Origin: JAGPCK01 sp964535575 | Lineage (GTDB): Bacteria > Bacteroidota > Bacteroidia > UKL13-3 | Assembly: GCA_964535575.1 (NCBI GenBank) | Contig: CAZHTC010000008.1 | Location: 79,366 to 143,365 of the forward strand | Length of the DNA stretch: 64,000 bases | Direction: 5' to 3' | Shown here: piece after piece, positions 51,784-59,833 of the stretch | How the letters are laid out: each line of letters opens with the position of its first letter | Position numbering within the stretch: position 1 is the stretch's first letter | The notes under the pieces: model-generated | What the model was told of the DNA's origin: nothing | Database searches by the model: none | Seen by the model: only the letters and a program-made list of their open reading frames with translations | Position numbers and translations under genes: made by a program

Positions 51784-52440
51784 TTAATTCAAAGTTACAT
51801 GATTTAAGGAAAATTCAGCGAGCGAGTTCAATTTGTAATCAGCCAGACTCCAGTACAATTCATTTTGTTTAACTTCCTCAGGTACCACCACACAGGTCAT
51901 TCTGGCTGCTTTTACGGCTATCATCCCATTCAGTGAATCTTCAAACACCAAACAATCCGAAGGAGCGATTCCAAGCCGGGTTGCGGTGGTAATAAATATT
52001 CCGGGATGAGGTTTTCCGTATGGTTCAGTTTCGGCACTCACCAATACATCAAAATAATGCCTAATGTTTAATTTATCCACTACGGTTTCAATTAAACTCA
52101 TGGCACTTGATGAGGCCACTGCCATTTTCAATCCGGCCTGCCTGCATTGGTTTAAAACTTCATATACCCCCGGCATTGGTCCGGCATATTGTTTAATTAA
52201 TTCCTTTACACAGGATAAAACTTCAGCTTCTGTTTTTACAAAATCGGGCTCGGGCCATGGTTGATAGCTATACCAGTGAACCACCACTTCACTCAGCCTG
52301 AATCCCATTACCTGCCTCAATAATTCATCGGTGAGATTTAATCCGAGTTTCCCAAAAACTTCCTTCTCGGCCATTTTCCAGTAAGGTTCTGAATCAATTA
52401 ATAATCCGTCCATATCAAATATGGCTGCTTGTAATGTCAT
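51784..52440 (-). CDS. HAD family sugar phosphatase, HxpB/YniC-like
   Basis: From the ATG at 52440 the protein has 218 residues. HAD motif I is AIFDMDGLLIDSEP (Asp9, Asp11), motif II VASSSA, the Lys motif EPYGKPHPGIF and motif IV FEDSLNGMIAVKAA. The cap domain is the helical C1 type. This set resembles beta-phosphoglucomutase-like hexitol or 2-deoxyglucose-6-phosphatases. A longer start at 52467 adds nine residues before the conserved MTLQAAIFD and is less likely. It is the first gene of the unit. Confidence 0.87.
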   Translation of the reverse strand: MTLQAAIFDMDGLLIDSEPYWKMAEKEVFGKLGLNLTDELLRQVMGFRLSEVVVHWYSYQPWPEPDFVKTEAEVLSCVKELIKQYAGPMPGVYEVLNQCRQAGLKMAVASSSAMSLIETVVDKLNIRHYFDVLVSAETEPYGKPHPGIFITTATRLGIAPSDCLVFEDSLNGMIAVKAARMTCVVVPEEVKQNELYWSLADYKLNSLAEFSLNHVTLN

Positions 52441-52497
52441 GTTGCAAATATCAGATACCGCAGGCACGCATCAAACAACTTATTTGGTTTGCTCAAA

Positions 52498-52548
52498 CAC
52501 CGTTTATAAATCAGGGTTATAAAATCTTAAAAAAAATAAATACATTGC
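52498..52548 (+). promoter_or_regulatory. Candidate LytTR-like element and -7 box before the sensor kinase gene (weak)
   Basis: CACCGTTTATAAAT at 52498 matches the stronger elements downstream at 9 of 14 positions. It lies 43 bp before a poor -7 box (TACATTGC, 52541-52548), the same spacing as in the three better sites. A TACCG also occurs 42 bp upstream at 52456. Suggestive only. Confidence 0.3.
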
Positions 52549-52560
52549 CTCTTTCCTGAT

Positions 52561-55467
52561 ATGTTTAAAATACGGATTATTCTTATTTTAGTGATAGCTC
52601 CTTTGTTTTCCCTAAGGGCGCAGCATCCGTATTCCTATTCTTTAAATGAAGAAAACGGCCTTCCTTCAAACGAAACCTATTGCCTCAGACAGGACAGTAT
52701 GGGGTATATATGGATGGGCTGCAATGCGGGTTTGTACCGCTACAACGGGGTAACTTATAAAAGTTATGCTAACACGGCCATGAACAGCAAGGCTATATCT
52801 GGATTGAGGTTTGACAGAACCGGAAGAATCTGGTGTTACAATTTTACAGGACAGATTTTTTTTGTTCGAAACGACTCAATGATTTTATTCAAAGATTACA
52901 GCAAGATTTGCAAAACTTATCCGCGTTTTACCTTTGATAAAAATGGGAATGTATGGGTAACAGCTGACGAATTGATAGAAGTGCTCACCAATGATGGAAA
53001 AGTGGTACAGTCTTTTAATAAACTCAAAAACAATAAAGGTATTACCATCTCCTGGGGAGAGTTGGAATGTAATGAGCAGGGCGTATTGTTTATTCATGCC
53101 TCCAATGGTGGATTGTGGAGAGTAAGAGGTGATAACCCGAAAAATCTTAAGCTCATTAGTGATACCTCACAAAACAAGCTGATAAACAACCGAGGAACCT
53201 TTCGTTTTTTAAAAAAGCAACTATACTTTATTAATGAAATCAATCCAGACCGGAAATATATTTTATGGAAGGTGGACGAAGATAAATTACAACTTACCGC
53301 TGAATTAAAGCTGCCTGAATCCAATGACATCATCTATTCAATATGCCTTAACCACCGAAATGAAATAGTATTGCTCACAAGTGACGGGGTATTCCCGATG
53401 GACAAAGAGTTTAACTTTTCTGAAAAGCAGAAATTTTTTGCAAACGAAAAAATTTCGGATATGCTCATTGACCGTGAAGGCAGTTATTGGTTTAGCAGTT
53501 TACAAAACGGAGTCATGGTGATTCCTTCCATAGACCTGAATATTTTTGATAACAAAAACTCAACCATCCCAAATGACAATATCAGTACCCTTAAATTCAT
53601 TTCCCCCACTCAATTGGTATTAGGTACCTATAAAGGAGAACTATACCTGTATTCAACCGCGAACGGGAATACACAATTATATATGAACAATGGCAATTCT
53701 ATTTACAGGCATGTACGAAAAATTAAAAAGTACCGGGGTACCACCTATATTGCCCGGGGAGCTTTCTCTTTACTCAATCAAAACAAGGAACGGGATTTCC
53801 GTATCTGGAATGCCCGCGATTTTGACTTCATGAACGACAGTATTTACCTGGTGTTAAGCGACCAGGTGGTGCGTGTGTACCGCAATGAACTAAGCGATAA
53901 TCCGGCTACTACTGTGATTCGCCCTAAAGGAGGTTCTGCCATTTTTTGTGATACGGTTTCACAGACGGTTTATTTCGCCTGCAATGATGGTTTTTTCCGA
54001 TTTCAATCCGGAAATACTACAGAAATAAAATTTAAGGACAAACCGGTGTATGCATCTTCGCTTCAGGCCGTGGGTCAAAAACTTTGGATTGCCACTATTT
54101 CTGACGGAGTTTTCATTTACAACCTCACTACGGGGCAAACCGAACAAAACCTGACTGTACAAAATGGATTATGCAGCAACACTATCCGGAATATTCAGGC
54201 AACAGCCGCTGGCGTTTGGTTAATTACCGAAAAATGTCTGGCCTATTACGATAACAATGCAAAACTTCACACCTATGGTTTTGCCGAAGGATTACTTGCC
54301 AAACAGATAAACGCTATTGATGTGGTAAACGACACTGCCTGGATTGCTACCAATAAAGGATTAATAAGAATGCCGGTTACCATACAGTCGGAAAACGTCA
54401 TAAAACCCGGAATCTCCATAACAAGCTTTTTTGTAAACGACAACATTTATCCGCTGCCATTTTCTACCCCGTTAAGTTGGGATCACCATGATATACGAAT
54501 TAACTTTGAGGGTATAGCCTTACGAAGCCGGGGAAGTTTTCAATACAAGTACCGCTTAATTGGAAACGACACCGTTTGGGCCTTTGCCCTTCCCGGAAAC
54601 AATAGCGTGCGCTACAATAATCTGGCCCCGGGTAAATACAGGTTCGAGGTAATGTGTATTAACGAAGATGGAATAGCCGGATTGCCGGCTACTTTCAGTT
54701 TTGAAATCGCTAAGCCTTTTTGGCAACAATGGTGGTTTGCAGCAATCGTTGTTTTTCTTATTGGCGGAATCACCCTGCTAATTTTTAATCTGAGAATTAA
54801 ATTATTAAAACGCAGGGCCGATGAACAAAATAAACTCATACTCTCCCAGCTTACAGCCTTAAAAGCTCAAATGAATCCGCATTTTATGTACAACACATTA
54901 AATTCTATTCAGGATTTAATTGTACAGCAGGATATCAAAAGCACTAACTATTACCTGAGTCAGTTTGGCTCGCTGATGCGAAAAGTGCTGGATGCTTCGG
55001 GCAATGAACAAATTTTACTTTCTGAAGAAATTGAAATCCTGCATTTGTATCTGGCGCTCGAAAAACTTCGATTTGGGGAACAGTTTAATTACCGCGTGGT
55101 ATTGCAGGATACATTAGACAAAGAACGGGTTTATATCCCGTCAATGATTATACAACCTTTTGTTGAAAATGCTATAAAACACGGATTGCTTCACAAACAC
55201 GGAGAAAAACAATTAACCATCCGTTTCAGTCTGGAGCACGAAGTACTCATTTGCTCCATTACTGATAATGGCATAGGGCGCGAAAAAGCCGCTGAAATTA
55301 AAGCACGCGCACAACGCACTCACCGTTCTTTTGCTACCGAGGCTACAGAAAAACGCCTGGCTTTGATTAATAATACACGAACCAAAAAAATAAAACTCGA
55401 AATAAAGGATTTAAATTCAGAGAATCAGGCTACAGGAACCGAAGTAATCATTATCATACCCGTTTAA
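52561..55467 (+). CDS. Reg-propeller sensor histidine kinase, LytS/YehU type
   Basis: The 968-residue protein has a signal peptide (about 1-20). A large periplasmic beta-propeller carries two-component-propeller repeats (LPSNETYCLRQDSMGYIWMGCNAGLYRYNG; ISDMLIDREGSYWFSSLQNGVMV). A Y_Y_Y domain lies at about 645-710 and one membrane helix at about 724-745. The LytS-type kinase core follows: H-box QMNPHFMYNTLNSI with His774, and ATP-site motifs FVENAIKHGLL and DNGIGREKA. It probably reads an extracellular ligand, often glycan-derived in this phylum, and signals to the LytTR regulator 89 bp downstream. Confidence 0.93.
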   Translation: MFKIRIILILVIAPLFSLRAQHPYSYSLNEENGLPSNETYCLRQDSMGYIWMGCNAGLYRYNGVTYKSYANTAMNSKAISGLRFDRTGRIWCYNFTGQIFFVRNDSMILFKDYSKICKTYPRFTFDKNGNVWVTADELIEVLTNDGKVVQSFNKLKNNKGITISWGELECNEQGVLFIHASNGGLWRVRGDNPKNLKLISDTSQNKLINNRGTFRFLKKQLYFINEINPDRKYILWKVDEDKLQLTAELKLPESNDIIYSICLNHRNEIVLLTSDGVFPMDKEFNFSEKQKFFANEKISDMLIDREGSYWFSSLQNGVMVIPSIDLNIFDNKNSTIPNDNISTLKFISPTQLVLGTYKGELYLYSTANGNTQLYMNNGNSIYRHVRKIKKYRGTTYIARGAFSLLNQNKERDFRIWNARDFDFMNDSIYLVLSDQVVRVYRNELSDNPATTVIRPKGGSAIFCDTVSQTVYFACNDGFFRFQSGNTTEIKFKDKPVYASSLQAVGQKLWIATISDGVFIYNLTTGQTEQNLTVQNGLCSNTIRNIQATAAGVWLITEKCLAYYDNNAKLHTYGFAEGLLAKQINAIDVVNDTAWIATNKGLIRMPVTIQSENVIKPGISITSFFVNDNIYPLPFSTPLSWDHHDIRINFEGIALRSRGSFQYKYRLIGNDTVWAFALPGNNSVRYNNLAPGKYRFEVMCINEDGIAGLPATFSFEIAKPFWQQWWFAAIVVFLIGGITLLIFNLRIKLLKRRADEQNKLILSQLTALKAQMNPHFMYNTLNSIQDLIVQQDIKSTNYYLSQFGSLMRKVLDASGNEQILLSEEIEILHLYLALEKLRFGEQFNYRVVLQDTLDKERVYIPSMIIQPFVENAIKHGLLHKHGEKQLTIRFSLEHEVLICSITDNGIGREKAAEIKARAQRTHRSFATEATEKRLALINNTRTKKIKLEIKDLNSENQATGTEVIIIIPV

Positions 55468-55475
55468 ACCCATTT

Positions 55476-55546
55476 TACCGAAAATGAATCCGATTGTACC
55501 GAACATGAATTCAACTCCTCGGGCTGTGTTTTCTTTAATACATTTG
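55476..55546 (+). promoter_or_regulatory. LytTR-type tandem repeat and -7 box before the response regulator gene
   Basis: TACCGAAAATGAAT (55476) and TACCGAACATGAAT (55497) are direct repeats, 13 of 14 identical, with a 21-bp period. A perfect -7 box, TACATTTG (55539-55546), starts 42 bp after the second repeat begins. No -33 TTTG is visible, as expected for an activator-dependent promoter. LytTR regulators bind direct repeats about 21 bp apart, so autoregulation is predicted. Confidence 0.68.
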
Positions 55547-55556
55547 TACCCGATAG

Positions 55557-56324
55557 ATGACTGCACCAATTAAAGCCATTATTATTGATGATGAAGACAG
55601 GGCCCGTAACACGTTGGCCAGCTTTATTAAGCAGTTTTGCCCGGAAGTGGAAATTATTGCATCGGTAGCCAACGTTCCTGCTGGCGTGATTGCCATCAAT
55701 CAACATCGACCTCAACTGGTATTTCTGGACATCGAAATGCCCGAGTACAATGGCTTTGAGTTACTCAACTTTTTTCGAGACGTTGATTTTGAGATTATTT
55801 TTGTTACCGCCTACCACGAATATACCTTAAAGGCATTTGAAGTTTCAGCCGTTGATTACCTGCTTAAACCCGTTGATATTGACAAATTGAAAGCGGCTGT
55901 TGAAAAAGCGGTATCCCGGTTAAACAAACAGGATATGCAACAGCGCATTGACCTGTTAAAAGACGCCTTTCATCATGACCAGTTTAATAAAATTGCCCTG
56001 CCTGTAAGTGACGGGTTGCTGTTTGTAGAGGTGAATGATATTATGTACTTAGAAGCTGACGGCTCCTATACCAATGTACATTTACGAACAGGCGCCCCGC
56101 TTTTGGTAAGTAAAAAAATAAAATTTTTTGAAGATGTGCTGGCTGCCCGGGCTAATTTTTTTCGTTCGCACAAATCCTATATTGTTAATATAAACTTCAT
56201 CAAAAAATATAATCGTGGCGAAAGCAGCCTCCTGCTTGAAAATGGTAAATCCGTTTATGTGGCCCGCGAGCGGAAAGCTGATTTTGAGCAGCAACTCAAA
56301 GATAACAAGCTTACCGTAGGATAA
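55557..56324 (+). CDS. LytTR family response regulator
   Basis: The 255-residue protein has a receiver domain (about 5-125) with acidic pocket IIIDDEDRA, phospho-acceptor Asp58 (LVFLDIEMPEYNG) and the switch residues FVTAYHEYTLKAFEVSAVDYLLKPVD. A LytTR DNA-binding domain follows (about 150-250; DIMYLEADGSYTNVHL; FFRSHKSYIVNINFIKKYNR; VARERKADFEQQL). It is the cognate partner of the kinase just upstream. Its gene has a separate promoter with tandem repeat sites that its product probably binds. The start is close to the promoter, giving a very short leader. Confidence 0.95.
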   Translation: MTAPIKAIIIDDEDRARNTLASFIKQFCPEVEIIASVANVPAGVIAINQHRPQLVFLDIEMPEYNGFELLNFFRDVDFEIIFVTAYHEYTLKAFEVSAVDYLLKPVDIDKLKAAVEKAVSRLNKQDMQQRIDLLKDAFHHDQFNKIALPVSDGLLFVEVNDIMYLEADGSYTNVHLRTGAPLLVSKKIKFFEDVLAARANFFRSHKSYIVNINFIKKYNRGESSLLLENGKSVYVARERKADFEQQLKDNKLTVG

Positions 56325-56423
56325 TTAATTAGTTTAAAGCTTTTGAATGAAAGTTGATCTCCTAAATCATTTAGGGATGAGAAGTATGTCCTCTATCATT
56401 GAACTTTAATCTCTCCGCCACTT

Positions 56424-56495
56424 CCCCGAAAATGAATTCAAACCTACAGGTTATGGGTTTCCAATAGCTAAATAAAGCTGCGATTGGCAATTTTG
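56424..56495 (+). promoter_or_regulatory. LytTR-type tandem element and -7 box before the beta-helix T9SS gene
   Basis: CCCCGAAAATGAAT (56424) matches 12 of 14 bases of the first repeat before the regulator gene. The paired element TACAGGTTATGGGT begins 21 bp later at 56445. A -7 box, CAATTTTG (56488-56495, one mismatch), starts 43 bp after that second element begins. Confidence 0.58.
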
Positions 56496-56524
56496 TACCA
56501 ACAATTAATAAAACACATACACGT

Positions 56525-58630
56525 ATGAAAACAATGAAGTACATTTTTATTTTCACTTTACTCGCAATGGGGTTGCAGGGAATGGGGCAAACCATTGTGT
56601 ATGTTAAGAGTTCAGCGGCAGGATCAAATAACGGAACCAGCTGGGCCAATGCTTATACCAACTTGCGCACAGCCCTTACCAATGCTCCTACCGGTGCTCA
56701 GGTTTGGGTGGCTGCAGGTACCTATTATCCTGCCTCAGGTTCATCCAGAACTCAATGCAATATTATTGCAGATAAAAACCTAACAGTTTACGGTGGATTT
56801 CCAAATTCGGGTAGTCCTGGTTTGGCACAACGAGTTCCTATCGTTTATCAAACCATTGTAAGCGGAGATATAAACCAGGACGATGCTGCATGGGATCCCG
56901 TTACACATTATAATGACACTACAAGGGATGATAATTTTTACAACGTTTTTAACATTACTGCCACAGGCACAACTTCCAGAACGGTTACCCTTGATGGGTT
57001 AGTTATACAAAGCGGGAACGCTAACAGCACTAGTGCAGGATCGGGGCGTTATGGAGGAGGTATTTATGTAACCAAATCATCCAACGGATCTTCAACCCTG
57101 AATGTAAATCTTACTGGTTGTGTATTCAGGTACAATACTGCCGTATATTGTGGAGCCATTGGTGCCTATTACCTTTTTGTAACTAACGGTACAATCAATT
57201 ACAATATAGTTCGCTGTAAATTTTATGATAACGCTGCAGATGCATGGACTGTTTATGGACATATTTATGCAGCAACCAATGCCGGCATCAATGGGAATGT
57301 TTATCTGCTCAACTCGGTTGCCTATAGAAATGCAGCAAGATTAAGTTCAGGAGGTTCAGGATTGGTTTACTTATCCTGTAAGGGTAATACAACCAGCAGT
57401 TCGATAGCCTATCACGCTCATTTTAACACATTCGCTGATAATACCATTGTAGGTACAGGTGGCGGAGTTATTTGTGCGGAAGGGCCTGGTAACAGCAATG
57501 GTAACAGCGAACTTATGATAAGCAATAATATATTTTGGAATAACAGCAATAAGCCCGCTGTTTTCAAATCAAGTGGTACCGGTACTGCATTTGTGCAACC
57601 CTCCGGAATTGACTACAATATGACGAATGCCGCTGATTCATTCATAGTAGCCGGAAAAAACAACATATTTGGCAATCCAAAATTTCAGGGAGGTTCAAGC
57701 CCATATCGGTTATCTCCTTGTTCACCGGCCATTAATAGCGGTGGATTAAATATTTATACTACACCAAACAGTTATGTTACAATTACCCCGGGAACAATGG
57801 ATGTGGAAGAAAATTCAAGAACACAAGGTGGTACTATTGACAGAGGTGCATTTGAATTTTTTGGAACTGCTTCCGGCCCTTCTTCAAGCACCGTTTCTGC
57901 TGCTATTTGTCCGGGTAGTACATATAGTTTTGACGGACAGAATTTGTCTGTTGCAGGCACATACAGAGATACCCTTACCAATATCCTTGGTTGTGACTCA
58001 ATCATTACACTTACTTTAAGTCTAAAAACATCGAGCCAAGATACCTTTTCAGCTACAATCTGCATGAGCGATTCATTTACGTTTAACAATGTAAAATATG
58101 GAACTGCCGGTTTTTATACCGTTACATTTACCAATACCAATGGGTGTGATTCCATCCGCACTCTTAACCTTACTGTGACTCCGCTTCCGCAGCCAACTAT
58201 TACCCGCAACGGAGCTTCACTCACCGCTAATGGTGGTCCATTCAGCTCGTATCAGTGGTACCTTAACGGGAACAGCATATCAGGGGCAACTTCTGCTTCA
58301 TTCACTCCTGTAACCAATGGAACCTATAAGGTTACCGTAATGCAAAGCAACTGCACAGGAACTTCTTCCGATTTCAGTGTGGGCTTTGTAGGCATGAAGG
58401 AGTTTACCTTAATGAGCGGAGTGAATTTTTATCCAAACCCGAGCAATGGTATGGTAACCATAGAGACAAAACAACCAACCACTATTGTCATCATGAATAT
58501 GCTTGGGGAAACACTGATAAAAGAAACCATTCAATCAAAAGTGATATTGAATGTACAATATCTGCCAAAAGGAATTTACCTTATTGGTGATGCAGAAATG
58601 AATGCTGTAAGCAAACTTGTGCTGCAATAA
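56525..58630 (+). CDS. Surface parallel beta-helix protein with Ig-like repeats and T9SS sorting domain
   Basis: The 701-residue protein has a signal peptide (about 1-22, ending GMGQ). A right-handed parallel beta-helix region (about 25-445) opens with VYVKSSAAGSNNGTSWANAYTNL-type text and has SNNIFWNNSNKP and SPCSPAINSGG turns. Two 50-residue repeats with CPGSTYSFDGQ ... GCDSIITLTL and CMSDSFTFNNV ... GCDSIRTLNL (about 455-555) and an Ig-like domain (about 557-620) follow. The T9SS sorting domain (NFYPNPSNGMVTIE ... KLVLQ) ends it. It resembles carbohydrate-binding or lyase-like surface proteins; no catalytic residues can be assigned. Confidence 0.86.
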   Translation: MKTMKYIFIFTLLAMGLQGMGQTIVYVKSSAAGSNNGTSWANAYTNLRTALTNAPTGAQVWVAAGTYYPASGSSRTQCNIIADKNLTVYGGFPNSGSPGLAQRVPIVYQTIVSGDINQDDAAWDPVTHYNDTTRDDNFYNVFNITATGTTSRTVTLDGLVIQSGNANSTSAGSGRYGGGIYVTKSSNGSSTLNVNLTGCVFRYNTAVYCGAIGAYYLFVTNGTINYNIVRCKFYDNAADAWTVYGHIYAATNAGINGNVYLLNSVAYRNAARLSSGGSGLVYLSCKGNTTSSSIAYHAHFNTFADNTIVGTGGGVICAEGPGNSNGNSELMISNNIFWNNSNKPAVFKSSGTGTAFVQPSGIDYNMTNAADSFIVAGKNNIFGNPKFQGGSSPYRLSPCSPAINSGGLNIYTTPNSYVTITPGTMDVEENSRTQGGTIDRGAFEFFGTASGPSSSTVSAAICPGSTYSFDGQNLSVAGTYRDTLTNILGCDSIITLTLSLKTSSQDTFSATICMSDSFTFNNVKYGTAGFYTVTFTNTNGCDSIRTLNLTVTPLPQPTITRNGASLTANGGPFSSYQWYLNGNSISGATSASFTPVTNGTYKVTVMQSNCTGTSSDFSVGFVGMKEFTLMSGVNFYPNPSNGMVTIETKQPTTIVIMNMLGETLIKETIQSKVILNVQYLPKGIYLIGDAEMNAVSKLVLQ

Positions 58631-58656
58631 AATACCCCAACCCTAACCCTTGAGAG

Positions 58657-58688
58657 GCCGTTCCTGAAAAGGGGCGGCTTTTCTTTTT
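58657..58688 (+). terminator. Intrinsic terminator after the beta-helix T9SS gene
   Basis: GCCGTTCC pairs with GGGGCGGC (8 bp, two wobbles) around TGAAAA and is followed by TTTTCTTTTT. Its T-tract runs directly into the regulatory element that starts at 58688. Confidence 0.72.
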
Positions 58689-58759
58689 ACCGCCAATGTA
58701 CCCAGATGCACAGGTGGTGGGTTACCTGAACGCACTTCATAAAGTTAGCGGTAGGTTTG
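58688..58759 (+). promoter_or_regulatory. LytTR-type tandem element and -7 box before the LamG T9SS gene
   Basis: TACCGCCAATGTAC (58688) and CACAGGTGGTGGGT (58709) have a 21-bp period. The second matches its counterpart at 56445 in 11 of 14 bases. A perfect -7 box, TAGGTTTG (58752-58759), starts 43 bp after the second element begins, exactly as before the beta-helix gene. Confidence 0.62.
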
Positions 58760-58782
58760 AATCAACAAATAAAAAATCAGGT

Positions 58783-59736
58783 ATGAAAAAAACATTACTT
58801 ATGGCAATCACCGCGTTTATAACCGGTTTTGCACAGGCACAAGTAACCAATGGATTGGTTGCAAAATATTCGTTCAACAGCGGCAATGCGAACGATGAGG
58901 TAGGAACAAATCATGGCACGGTGAACGGAGCTACTTTAACAACAGATCGGTTTGGAAATCCAAACAAGGCTTACAATTTTATAAATGGGGATTATATTAC
59001 ACTACCCAATTCCCCTGTCTTAAAATCAGCGAATATGACCATTTCTCTATGGGTAAAGGTGGATAGCTTTTGTACCTCCAATGTAGCCACCAATTACATT
59101 TATTCTATTGTAAACAGCACCACCGCAGCTTATTTTGCCACTTTGTGCTTAAGTGTTTATACTTCGGATAGCAAATTTCTAAGTGTAAGTCAAAACGGCC
59201 CGTCACAAAGTATTGTAGGTTTTTCGAATAACGCCACAAATATGAACTGGCAACACTATGTAATTGCCATTGACAACGATTCCATGCGCATGTATATAGG
59301 AGGTCAAAAACAATACAGCATGTACAAAGGTTTCGCCCTTAACTATACCAGCGATTTAATTTACATCGGACAATCAGGAAACACCACCTATCCCGGTAAC
59401 CTGAATGGATCGGTAGATGATATACGAGTTTACAATCGTGTGCTCAATGATGCCGAAGTAAATGATTTATTTAATGAGCCAGATCCAATAGCCGCTGGGA
59501 TAATTGAAAAAAGTAATAAACGGAAGGTAACCGTTTACCCGAACCCAACACAAGGCAGCATCACCTTATCAACTACCTGTAACATCAGCATCATGGATAT
59601 CACAGGCAAAGTGGTGCTGGAACAACACAACTCCAACAGTATTGATCTGGCTGCTCAGCCTGCAGGAATTTACTTTATTACACTTACCAATGACAAAGGT
59701 GAGTTGATTCAACGAAGCAAACTGATTAAAGAATAA
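58783..59736 (+). CDS. LamG/concanavalin-like surface protein with T9SS sorting domain
   Basis: I place the start at the ATG at 58783, which gives 317 residues and a signal peptide (MKKTLLMAITAFITGFAQAQ). The longer frame from 58696 would begin upstream of the promoter. A LamG/jelly-roll domain (about 22-235) shows GLVAKYSFNSGNANDEVGTNHGT, YITLPNSPVLKSANMTISLWVK and LNGSVDDIRVYNRVLNDAEVNDL. The T9SS sorting domain follows (VTVYPNPTQGSITLS ... GIYFITL ... KLIKE). Surface glycan binding or adhesion is plausible. A terminator follows. Confidence 0.86.
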   Translation: MKKTLLMAITAFITGFAQAQVTNGLVAKYSFNSGNANDEVGTNHGTVNGATLTTDRFGNPNKAYNFINGDYITLPNSPVLKSANMTISLWVKVDSFCTSNVATNYIYSIVNSTTAAYFATLCLSVYTSDSKFLSVSQNGPSQSIVGFSNNATNMNWQHYVIAIDNDSMRMYIGGQKQYSMYKGFALNYTSDLIYIGQSGNTTYPGNLNGSVDDIRVYNRVLNDAEVNDLFNEPDPIAAGIIEKSNKRKVTVYPNPTQGSITLSTTCNISIMDITGKVVLEQHNSNSIDLAAQPAGIYFITLTNDKGELIQRSKLIKE

Positions 59737-59760
59737 ACAAATACAAACCAATCCTAACCA

Positions 59761-59798
59761 AAAAAAAGCCGTTCCCAGTAAGGGAGCGGCTTTTTTTT
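59761..59798. terminator. Bidirectional intrinsic terminator
   Basis: A 16-base arm of seven A residues plus GCCGTTCCC pairs with GGGAGCGGC plus seven T residues (one wobble) around a 5-base loop. It separates the convergent LamG and FGE-fold genes. Confidence 0.9.
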
Positions 59799-59833
59799 GC
59801 CTTATCTCTTAAAAATGGACGGTTCAGGAACAG

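Noticed and set aside
56361..56375. Palindrome CCTAAATCATTTAGG after the LytTR regulator gene
   Set aside because: It lies over 110 bp upstream of the -7 box of the next gene, has no T-tract to be a terminator and no second copy in the neighbouring promoters.
58696..58782. A longer start for the LamG protein
   Set aside because: The region contains the regulatory element and -7 box, and the signal peptide begins only at the ATG at 58783.
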